NCBI GenBank assembly: GCA_902779075.1
Contig: CACZAK010000322.1
Coordinates: 1 to 10,179, forward strand
From: an uncultured bacterium
GTDB lineage: Bacteria > Verrucomicrobiota > Kiritimatiellia > RFP12 > UBA1067
Reading direction: 5' to 3'
DNA: 10,179 bases
Position numbers and translations under genes: made by a program. Shown piece by piece: positions 1 to 5,977 of the stretch (positions are counted from its first letter, which is position 1; every line of letters begins with the position of its first letter). The notes under the pieces were generated by a model. The model was not told the DNA's origin. It ran no database searches and saw only the letters and a program-made list of their open reading frames with translations.

Positions 1-61
1 CCGTCGCGCAAAGCGCGGCAAGCGCCCCGACGCAAAAAAACGATACTGTTGTCTTTCTCAT
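1..61 (-). CDS. N-terminus of a secreted protein, cut by the left edge
   Basis: Only the first 20 residues are inside the window: MRKTTVSFFCVGALAALCAT. They look like a signal peptide, with a basic Met-Arg-Lys start followed by a hydrophobic stretch rich in Val, Phe, Ala and Leu. The cysteine after 'ALAAL' does not make a good lipobox because Leu precedes it, so I do not call a lipoprotein. The start is chosen from the signal-peptide pattern and from a strong promoter-like sequence ending 6 bases upstream. There is no Shine-Dalgarno sequence. The gene follows the GH38 remnant in the same orientation but appears to have its own promoter. The mature product lies outside the window, so no function can be given. 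Confidence 0.6.
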   Translation of the reverse strand, partial: MRKTTVSFFCVGALAALCAT

Positions 62-67
62 GCGGAA

Positions 68-96
68 ATTATACCAAATGGCGGGGAACCGTTCAA
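68..96 (-). promoter_or_regulatory. Promoter with extended -10, predicted leaderless start
   Basis: On the minus strand, TTGAAC (91-96) is separated by 17 bases from TATAAT (68-73), which is preceded by TGG to give TGGTATAAT (68-76). Six bases (TTCCGC) then lead straight into the ATG at 61. With usual sigma-70 spacing the transcript would begin at or next to the A of the ATG, leaving no room for a ribosome binding site. The same layout precedes the genes at 7037 and 9783. Confidence 0.65.
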
Positions 97-192
97 TTAG
101 ATTGGTGATTTTGCATGCCAACTTTCTTCCTTTGGCGCGGCTGCGTTTCTTCGTCCTTCGCCCGCGTAAGGCCGTAGAACGGCGTTCCCAAT

Positions 193-946
193 TCACCACG
201 ATGTCCGTTCCTGAAAACAGGGCGTAAGCGATATTCGTATTTGCGCAAAGGCGAACGGTGCCATCTTGAACTCCCCGTCCGACAAGGGGGTTCTGCCGCG
301 TTCCAGCAGGTCGGCGAGGACGTACTTCGCCCCTCGCACAAGGTCTTGGCGAATTCTGGTCTGCACGGGCCGTCCCTCCGTCTCGCGGAAACGGACGACG
401 TAACCTTTCCCGTCGTCCGCCGCCTTGAGCGCGACAAGTTCGACGTTCGCCGCATCGCACGAGATGTGCCGCGCCACGTCCGCACCGGCGGAGTTCATCG
501 ACGAACGGCCGTGCGGCGGGCTCTCCCCTGTTGGCGGGATAGTTGAGGAAGCTCCACCATCCTTCGACCACCCATCGAAACGCCGCAGGATCGCTGTCCG
601 GACGCCTGTCCGCGGCAATGAGCTCCCTGGCCTTGTCCATGCGCAACACGGTTCCCTTGCGCTGGATGTAGTTGGAGCGGTGAAGCCCGAGGTCGGAATG
701 TGCGCTCTTGATGCCGTAGATCGTCCAAGGACGCACTGGCGGCAAACTCGCAGGGAGCCGGTTCGTCGGCACAAGTTCATAGACGGTTTTCCCGCCGTTC
801 TTGCGCGAGATCATCCGCCTCCCGTCGTGCGTGAGCATCGAGTAGGCGACGACACAGTTAGTGATGACCTCGCAGTCGTCGTACTCCGGCTGCGGCATCG
901 ACGGCACGACAAGCGCAGTAGCAAGAAAGGCAGTTGTTAAAGTCAT
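193..946 (-). pseudogene. GH38 alpha-mannosidase-like gene, internally deleted and frameshifted
   Basis: The ATG at 944-946 has an excellent ribosome binding site (AAGGAGG at 954-960, 7-base spacer). The first frame begins with a signal-peptide-like stretch (MTLTTAFLATALVVPSMP) and runs into a GH38 N-terminal catalytic region: 'SAHSDLGLHRSNYIQRKGT' carries the His-x-Asp typical of the metal site, followed by 'WVVEGWWSF' and 'NRGEPAARPFVDE'. Near 490-505 the recognisable protein changes frame. The other frame then gives a GH38-style C-terminal beta-sandwich end, including 'VELVALKAADDGKGYVVRF' and 'ADLLERG', stopping at 193. Full-length members are several hundred residues longer, so the central part, including the expected catalytic nucleophile region, is missing. 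It is probably a remnant of a secreted glycan-degrading enzyme. A coding role for the fused product is unlikely. Confidence 0.7.
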
Positions 947-965
947 GGCAAATCCTCCTTCAATG

Positions 966-1925
966 TCAATTACCACCCTCGCCAACATTGATCCAAGGCA
1001 ACGTCTGTCCGGATGATAGAAGCTGGTTTGTCACACCCACAAAATACTCAACAAACTGTGGACGCATGTTTGTAACCATTAGCATGGATAATGCTGTGTC
1101 AAGTCTGTTGGAACTATTGGTGTACCCTGCAATCTTATCGGGAAACAGTCGATCCAGCGTCACCGCACCGGTGCCACTCACCTTCCTGTGATTGTAGAAC
1201 ATGGAAAGAGCACTTGCACATACACCGTTCGTGCATGGATCCTGGCGCAACTTCTTTGCGTATTCCCAATAACAGCCAATACGTTCTCCTGAAGAATATC
1301 CGCTGACGTTTGTTATTATAGTCTCAACAAATTCAGTTGTGGCACCGCTGACAGGACTATGCTTAAGAGCGAGGCCTATGGCTCTGTAACGATATATGCC
1401 CTTAGGATTAAGAGCCAGTGCCTTATAGGACGGCGCAGCCTCAGCATAGTTCAGTTCTTCACACTTAGACAAGGCAATTCTGACTAGTTCCTGATCAGTT
1501 GCAGAAAGAGATGTACAGTCGTTTGTGCCAAGCATCGAAAGATACCATGTAAACGCAGCCTTCTTTTCTGGCGGTGTCCACCCATCACTTTCACCAAGAG
1601 CCAAGAAAGAAGGCCATGTGGCAATAGCCTCATGCTCCACACCGTCGTCAACATCATCTAGATTGTCAAAGACAGAAAGGAGGACGAATTCCAGCATGGA
1701 CTTGGCCACTGCATTAGTCTCTGATTCCGTATGGGCATACCCAACGGACGCCAACAGTAAAAATGACAGCATCAATCCGTGGCACATCCGGTTCTTCATA
1801 ACTTTCATCTTCTCTTTACGGTACAACCAAGCACCGACGACGCCGACCGCAATCGCGGCCAGCGCCGACAGGCCGATCCACATCAGCCCGTCCTTAAACG
1901 CCTCTATGCCTTCCAGTACATTCAT
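966..1925 (-). CDS. Unrecognised secreted or membrane-anchored protein
   Basis: 319 residues; I do not recognise the family. Residues about 14-35 form a transmembrane-like segment (GLMWIGLSALAAIAVGVVGAW) followed by YRKEK. Immediately after, MKVMKNRMCHGLMLSFLLLASVGYAHTES looks like a second, complete signal peptide, so translation could instead start at Met40 or Met43. The rest is probably extracytoplasmic: mostly helical, rich in Thr, Asn and Ser, with several cysteines (for example 'DPCTNGVC'), ending 'VGEGGN'. By eye the body is clearly more AT-rich than the first ~40 codons and than neighbouring genes, which suggests a different origin. It is followed after 19 bases by the GH38 remnant, so the two were probably co-transcribed. 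The sequence does not indicate a function. Confidence 0.7.
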   Translation of the reverse strand: MNVLEGIEAFKDGLMWIGLSALAAIAVGVVGAWLYRKEKMKVMKNRMCHGLMLSFLLLASVGYAHTESETNAVAKSMLEFVLLSVFDNLDDVDDGVEHEAIATWPSFLALGESDGWTPPEKKAAFTWYLSMLGTNDCTSLSATDQELVRIALSKCEELNYAEAAPSYKALALNPKGIYRYRAIGLALKHSPVSGATTEFVETIITNVSGYSSGERIGCYWEYAKKLRQDPCTNGVCASALSMFYNHRKVSGTGAVTLDRLFPDKIAGYTNSSNRLDTALSMLMVTNMRPQFVEYFVGVTNQLLSSGQTLPWINVGEGGN

Positions 1926-1939
1926 CGCCGTGCGCCATT

Positions 1940-1948
1940 AGTGTATCA
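1940..1948 (-). promoter_or_regulatory. Extended -10 upstream of the unknown secreted protein
   Basis: The minus strand reads TGATACACT, an extended -10, 14 bases before the ATG at 1925. That would leave a 5' leader of only about 6-8 bases and no Shine-Dalgarno. The surrounding minus-strand context AATATGATACACTAA closely matches the sequence before the oxidoreductase gene (8533-8541), which supports a shared promoter type. I see no convincing -35 at 16-18 bases; a TTGACA at 1990-1995 is too far away. Confidence 0.45.
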
Positions 1949-2376
1949 TATTTTTACGCCGCCGTTCTTGAGATTTCTATGAGAGGCTTTGTCAATAGGG
2001 AATTTTCGCCTAGGGCGAATGTCCTTATCCTAGACGCCCTGCCACCTCGTTTCTATCCGCACTTGATTCCGGCGTTGGGCCGGGGTGCCTGTTGATATCC
2101 GTCTTCGGGCTGCCACTTACGGTTCGGGCTTTGAGCCCCAATATCACGTCGCAGTCTCCGGGACGGGGTGTTGGCTGTCTTCGGAAGGATGTCGCGCCAT
2201 TCGGCGGTCGTTCCCGAAATCGTGTTCCTTTCGCTTCCTTGTCTGCGGGGGTCCGGGGGAACTCAGTTCCCCCGGCGGGGGCTGGGGCGGAGCCCCAGAA
2301 TTGCCTTTATTCCGCGCGCGAGGCCGTCAGGCCGAAGTGCGCCCATCATAGCCTTTCGCCGCATGGCCGTGTCCTC
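1949..2376. other. Non-coding stretch on the 3' side of the IS110 gene
   Basis: I find no supported gene here. Short open frames on the plus strand (for example 2092-2526) have no recognisable protein character. The stretch holds several inverted repeats: TTCGCC/GGCGAA at 2005-2019 and two strong hairpins at 2253-2298, annotated separately. It lies downstream of the transposase reading on the minus strand and may include the element's 3' non-coding end. In the IS1111 branch of IS110-family elements that end encodes the guide (bridge) RNA; whether it does so here is not shown. Confidence 0.4.
2253..2298. repeat. Pair of GC-rich hairpins
   Basis: Bases 2253-2275 form a perfect palindrome, CCGGGGGAACT-C-AGTTCCCCCGG, with 11-bp arms. 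Seven bases later, 2282-2298 form a second hairpin, CTGGGGC-GGA-GCCCCAG, with 7-bp arms and a 3-base loop. Neither strand has a T-tract directly after them, so a classical intrinsic terminator is not indicated. Roles as an element-end structure, a structured RNA or a REP-like repeat are possible. Confidence 0.65.
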
Positions 2377-3256
2377 CTACGCGACGAGTTCGGCGATGGC
2401 GGGGGCCTCCGTGGCGGTCCTCTTCGCGGCGTGGCCGTCGTCATAGGGCTTGCCGGACTTGAGCATGGCGAGCATGATGACGGCGAGCTTGCGCGCGACT
2501 GCGGCCTTGGCCTTGCGCCTGCGTGAGGCCGAAGTACGCCCCGGCGTCGCGGGCGCTGCCGAACCGCCCCGGGTCGGCGATGAGCGCCACGAACGCGCAG
2601 GACGTTATCAGGCCGACGCCGGGGGCCGTCTGGAGAAGCTCGACCTCGTCCTTGAAGTGCTCCTGCGCGTATTCCTCCAGCATGGCGTCGTACCGCTTGA
2701 TGGTGGCTGCCAGCTCCTTCAGGTGCCGTAGCATCGGCTTGAACTTCCACGCCATGCCCGGGGGGATCGCGTCCCTGGCCACCTTGTGGAAGCACGAGGC
2801 GTCGCACTTCGGGATGAACACGCCTTGCGCCTTGCACAGGCCGCGCACCGAGTTGACTGCCTGCGTCCTCTGCGAGACCGCCACGTCGCGCAGCTCGATG
2901 ATCTGCACCATCTCGTGGCGCTCGTCGTCGCGCAGTGCCACGGGGTGGAACAGCTCGCGGTCGGCGCGGGCGAGCTTCGCTATCATGAGCGCGTCGTTCT
3001 CGTCGTTCTTCTGCTTGCCCATCCAGATCGCGGCGAGCTTGCGGGCGTTGCCCACGACCACGTCGCAGCCGCACGACTTCGCGAGCGCGCTGATCCTGCG
3101 GCAGCAGAGACCGGTCTCCATCGCCACCGTCGCGCCCGCGTTCTCCTCGAAGAACGCCGTGAGCGCCTCTGGCGTGTTGGCGACCTCCCGGCGCCACATG
3201 ACCTTGCCCGCCTGGTCCAAGGCGCACACGGCGTGCTTTTTGTTCCCCAGGTCCAT
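2377..3256 (-). pseudogene. IS110-family transposase, internally deleted and frameshifted
   Basis: Residues 1-245 from the ATG at 3256 show an IS110 DEDD (RuvC-like) catalytic domain: Asp2 in 'MDLGNKKH', Glu47 in 'AMETG', and Asp85 and Asp88 in 'KNDENDA'. The start of the C-terminal transposase domain follows ('TAPGVGLITSCAFVALIAD', 'FGSARDAGAYFGLT'). Directly after 'YFGLT' (about 2515-2524) the match jumps to another frame, which gives 'RRRKAKAAVARKLAVIMLAM' and ends at the stop 2377-2379. In intact relatives several dozen residues lie between these parts, including the region of the conserved serine. Read without a frame change, the first frame stops at 2441 after 271 residues. The 5' end also looks damaged: the family usually has a few residues before the first Asp, and these appear in another frame starting at TTG 3317. 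Transposition by this copy is very unlikely. Confidence 0.75.
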
Positions 3257-3323
3257 TCCGATTGTGATATACTCTTATGGCTGTTTTCCTTTCTTTTGTG
3301 GTTGATTTGCAGAGCAAAACAAT

Positions 3324-3332
3324 ATCATACCA
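3324..3332 (-). promoter_or_regulatory. Extended -10 upstream of the IS110 transposase
   Basis: The minus strand reads TGGTATGAT. Exactly 6 bases (ATTGTT) later comes a TTG codon at 3315-3317 that opens a frame reading LCKSTTKERKTAIRV, after which a one-base shift would join it to 'YITIGMDLG'. The spacing matches the leaderless-type starts at 61 and 7037. No good -35 is visible. Confidence 0.4.
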
Positions 3333-3394
3333 CTAATTTGGGTTAACAGCCTCTCCTTTTACTTATGGTGCGGAACGTGGTTTTTGGGGTATTG

Positions 3395-3476
3395 CGGCTC
3401 ACCCGGAGGGCTCGCCCCACCACGGCTCGGCGGGACGCCTCGCCCCACCGAGCGGCCGCGACAAGCGCGGCCGCTC
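3395..3476. repeat. GC-rich tandem and palindromic repeats
   Basis: Two 28-bp units lie in tandem at 3395-3422 and 3423-3450. Both begin CGGCTC and end CTCGCCCCACC followed by A or G, with different middles. They are followed by a perfect hairpin at 3450-3476 with 11-bp arms, GAGCGGCCGCG / CGCGGCCGCTC, and the loop ACAAG. A diverged relative of this hairpin, in the opposite orientation, is found at 9952-9983. These look like members of a dispersed intergenic palindromic repeat family. Confidence 0.6.
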
Positions 3477-3503
3477 CCGCTGTTGGCCAGGCCACCATGA
3501 CAG

Positions 3504-3635
3504 GGGGGATTTTTGAGCTGCGCACGGGGGATTTATGAGCTACGCAGGGGGGATTTTTGAGCTGCGCATGGGGGATTTATGAGCTACGCAGGGGGGATTT
3601 ATGAGCTACGTTGGGGGGATTTTTGAGCTACGTTG
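3504..3635. repeat. Six-unit 22-bp tandem array
   Basis: Exactly six 22-bp units fit 3504-3635 with consensus GGGGGATTTWTGAGCTRCG followed by CAN or TTG. Units 1+2 and 3+4 form a 44-bp higher-order repeat differing at one base. Units 2, 4 and 5 have TTTAT, while units 1, 3 and 6 have TTTTT. There are no spacers, so it is not a CRISPR array. The style (a G-run, a T-run, then a GC-rich tail repeated at about 22 bp) resembles the multiple end repeats of IS21-family elements, but no istA or istB gene is present here. Confidence 0.8.
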
Positions 3636-3641
3636 GGAGAG

Positions 3642-3685
3642 TGACCTACCTACGATTAGGGAATGACCTACCTACGATTAGGGTT
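3642..3685. repeat. Two further 22-bp direct repeats
   Basis: Two tandem units, TGACCTACCTACGATTAGGG followed by AA (3642-3663) and by TT (3664-3685), are 20/22 identical. The period equals that of the adjacent six-unit array although the sequence differs apart from a CTACG core. They may be outer repeats of the same element end. Confidence 0.75.
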
Positions 3686-3790
3686 GGATGCCCCTGCAGC
3701 GAGGGCATGACCTGCGTACTGACTTGCATTCAGCTGCCAGCTTGAAAACCGCCCGAGCATCAACGCATCGCCATTTATAGACATTCCCCC

Positions 3791-3891
3791 TATGCATAGA
3801 AAACCATCCCTTATACATAAGCATACTGTTCCATAAGCATAAACGTTTGATTCCATAAGCATAAGGGATCGAGTCTCTATGCATAAGCGTT
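3791..3891. repeat. AT-rich cluster of TATGCTTATG / TATGCATA motifs
   Basis: On the plus strand, ATAAGCATA occurs at 3817-3825, 3833-3841 and 3855-3863, with a variant ATAAGCGTT at 3883-3891. Copies two and three share the longer TTCCATAAGCATAA (TTATGCTTATGGAA on the minus strand). TATGCATA occurs at 3791-3798 and again at 3879-3886. ATCCCTTAT (about 3806-3814) is inverted as ATAAGGGAT (3861-3869), so the cluster could also fold. Short minus-strand frames across it (3678-3884) are repeats of the motif and not convincing proteins. Binding sites or a degenerate repeat are possible. Confidence 0.6.
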
Positions 3892-3999
3892 TGTTTAACT
3901 ATACATTAGCCTCGCCTTTGATAGGCAAGACGGAAATATTATGCCACATTCCCCGCCCCACGCAAGCGAGATTTTGGGAAATTGAAGTTTTGTGCGCGG
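3892..3999. other. Non-coding stretch after the exporter gene
   Basis: I see no gene here. A promoter-like TGGCATAAT lies on the minus strand (about 3939-3947) and points towards the TATGCTTATG cluster, but no gene follows it. There is no clear stem plus T-tract terminator after the stop codon of the ABC exporter. Confidence 0.35.
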
Positions 4000-5967
4000 T
4001 CAGCCGGTTTTCTGCATGTCGCAGAGGTGACGGTAGACGCCGTTGGCGGCGTAGAGCTCGTCGTGCGTGCCGCGTTCAACGATCACACCCTCTCGCATGA
4101 CGAGGATTAAATCCGCGTCGCGTATCGTCGAGAGGCGGTGCGCGATCGCGAACGTGGTGCGGTTGGCCATAAGCCGGTTGATGGCGTCCTGCACGAGACG
4201 CTCTGTGACCGTGTCGAGCGCGCTCGTGGCCTCGTCGAGGATGAGGATGGGCGGATTGCGGAGGATCGCGCGCGCGATGGCGATGCGCTGGCGCTCGCCG
4301 CCGGAGAGCGCGAAGCCCTTCTCGCCCACCTGACGCTCGTAGCCCTCCGGCTGCGACATGATGAACTCGTGTGCGTTCGCCATCTTCGCGGCCTCCACCA
4401 CCTGCTCGTGCGTCGCGTCGGGCGAGCCGTACTTGATATTCGCCTCGATCGTGTCGTTGAAGAGCAGCGTCTCCTGCATCACGCTGCCCACCAGGTTGCG
4501 GAGGTCCGGGATACGCAAGTCGCGCAAGTCCACGCCGTCCATCGTCACGCGCCCTTCGTACGGATCGTAGAAGCGCGCGAGGAGTCCGCTCATCGTGGAC
4601 TTCCCGCTACCAGTACCACCGACGACGGCCACCACTTTCCCGCGCGGAATCTCAAAGGAGGCGTGCGATACCGCGTCGCGCTCGGCGGTATCATAGCGGA
4701 AGGACACGTCCTCGAACACGATCTTGTCAGTGAACGCCGTCTTCGGCGCGGCGTCCGCCTTCACGGGCAGTTCCATGCGCACGTCGAGGATGGAGAAAAG
4801 ACGCGAGAGCGCCGCGCGGCACTGCTCCAACTGGACTTGCAACTTCGAGAGTTGCTTAATCGGACGGTAGATCAGCAGCAGCGGCGCGAGCATCGGCACG
4901 ATCACCGAGAGCTTCACCTGCGCCACGAAGCACCACACCACGAAAGCGCACAGGAGGAATATGCCCACCGTCTCCACGGCCGGCGTCACGAACAGGCTCC
5001 AGCGCACCGCGCGCAGCGACGCCTTCAACATGCTCTGGTTGGCCTGCTCGTACTTCTTGTTCTCGAACTCCTCCGTGTTGTACGCCTTCACCACGCGCAC
5101 GCACGTGAGGATCTCGTGGATGCGCGAGCCGACCACAGAGTAGCGCTCCAGCGCCTTCTTCGCCCACTTGCGGATGCGTTTGGAAAGCAGCACCACCGGA
5201 CACATGAAGAGCGGAAAACCAATCACCAGCAACACGAGCGTGGGCAACATGTTGTTCTGCACCGCCGTCCAGATGATGAACCCCACCGAGACGACAATTT
5301 CGAACGGCGCCTCCGCCACTTCCTGCAGAACCTGCTGGATGATGTGCTGGACGAGACGCGGGTCACTTGAGGCTCGGCTCATCAACTGCCCCACGTCAAT
5401 CCGTCCGTGGAATTGCATCGATTGCTCCTGGATGTGCCGAAGGATCGAACATCGGAGATCCTTCACCGTGTGCAGGGCCGCCCACGAAAGACAGTACTTG
5501 TTCAGGAACAGAAACGCGCAGCGCGCCATCGCCGCAAGCGGCACGATCACGAGAATTGCGAAAAGCAGCGGCGCGCCCAAAGCCTCATCCTCGTCCTGCA
5601 TTTCAAACCCTAACTTCTGCGCAAGCTTCTTGAACTTGCCATATTCCTTCAGGACCTTCCGCTCCTCCTTGGAAGTGGACGCTGTAGAAGGCGTTGGCTG
5701 GACGGTTTTTTCGCTGACTGGGAGAGCCGCCATCTTGGCGGCGTTTCCCTGCTCCGTCCCTCCCACCTTGTCGAGCGCCGGCTGGATCACCTGGAAGAGC
5801 GGCAGCAGCGTGCCTGCCGTCAGCATCCCACAGACGATGCCGAGATAGATGCGAAAGCGGTACTTCCGCGTAAATCCCCACAGACGGCCGTATGCCTCCT
5901 TTGCGGAATACTCGCGGTCGAAGAATTCTTGCTTGTATGTTGTCTTTGAATCGCTGTGATGTCCCAT
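4000..5967 (-). CDS. msbA: MsbA-type ABC exporter (fused permease and ATPase)
   Basis: 655 residues; an inner-membrane half-transporter that would act as a dimer to flip or export a lipid or lipid-linked glycan. A membrane domain (about residues 35-375) contains several hydrophobic helices and a coupling-loop region. The ATPase domain follows, with A-loop Tyr425, Walker A GGTGSGKST (450-458), Q-loop Gln498, signature LSGGERQ (554-560), Walker B ILILDE (574-579) and H-loop His610, all intact. It is about 70 residues longer than E. coli MsbA because of a charged, Ser/Thr/Lys/Glu-rich insert between the first two helices (about 68-130). It starts 10 bases after the glycosyltransferase stop codon, with GAAGG as a modest ribosome binding site, so the two are co-transcribed. 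The context favours lipid A/LPS-core or another glycolipid over drug export. The exact substrate is not shown. Confidence 0.88.
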   Translation of the reverse strand: MGHHSDSKTTYKQEFFDREYSAKEAYGRLWGFTRKYRFRIYLGIVCGMLTAGTLLPLFQVIQPALDKVGGTEQGNAAKMAALPVSEKTVQPTPSTASTSKEERKVLKEYGKFKKLAQKLGFEMQDEDEALGAPLLFAILVIVPLAAMARCAFLFLNKYCLSWAALHTVKDLRCSILRHIQEQSMQFHGRIDVGQLMSRASSDPRLVQHIIQQVLQEVAEAPFEIVVSVGFIIWTAVQNNMLPTLVLLVIGFPLFMCPVVLLSKRIRKWAKKALERYSVVGSRIHEILTCVRVVKAYNTEEFENKKYEQANQSMLKASLRAVRWSLFVTPAVETVGIFLLCAFVVWCFVAQVKLSVIVPMLAPLLLIYRPIKQLSKLQVQLEQCRAALSRLFSILDVRMELPVKADAAPKTAFTDKIVFEDVSFRYDTAERDAVSHASFEIPRGKVVAVVGGTGSGKSTMSGLLARFYDPYEGRVTMDGVDLRDLRIPDLRNLVGSVMQETLLFNDTIEANIKYGSPDATHEQVVEAAKMANAHEFIMSQPEGYERQVGEKGFALSGGERQRIAIARAILRNPPILILDEATSALDTVTERLVQDAINRLMANRTTFAIAHRLSTIRDADLILVMREGVIVERGTHDELYAANGVYRHLCDMQKTG

Positions 5968-5977
5968 TTCAACACCT

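Larger units (their letters stand above)
2253..3332 (-). mobile_element. Defective IS110-family insertion sequence, ends uncertain
   Basis: The interval runs from the hairpin pair on the 3' side to the promoter-like sequence on the 5' side of the broken IS110 transposase. IS110-family elements usually lack terminal inverted repeats and often do not duplicate their target, so the ends cannot be fixed from this sequence alone. The bounds are a guess around a well-supported gene. Compared with other copies, the element could extend left towards 2000 or right towards 3390. Confidence 0.45.

Noticed and set aside
1..946. One continuous minus-strand frame from 946 to the left edge as a single gene
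   Set aside because: Only the first part, to about 500, has GH38 character; beyond that the matching protein is in another frame, and a new signal peptide starts at 61. The open frame is a GC effect.
2253..2298. Intrinsic terminator
   Set aside because: The stems are strong, but neither strand has a run of T after them.
3265..3273. Plus-strand TGATATACT as an outward promoter from the IS110 element
   Set aside because: It has no -35 and no gene follows on the plus strand, so it may be chance overlap with transposase codons.
2346..3317. 323-residue transposase frame read as one protein
   Set aside because: Only the first ~16 residues fit a transposase N-terminus. The rest is an Arg/Pro-rich out-of-frame translation of the real DEDD domain.
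3504..3685. Possible CRISPR array
   Set aside because: The 22-bp units abut one another without unique spacers, and no cas gene is nearby.
3678..3884. Small minus-strand proteins with Tyr/Met-rich repeats
   Set aside because: They simply translate the TATGCTTATG repeats and have no ribosome binding site or conserved feature.
4138..5370. 410-residue plus-strand open frame
   Set aside because: It is antisense to the ABC exporter and has the His/Arg/Leu-rich composition of a shadow; no domain is visible.
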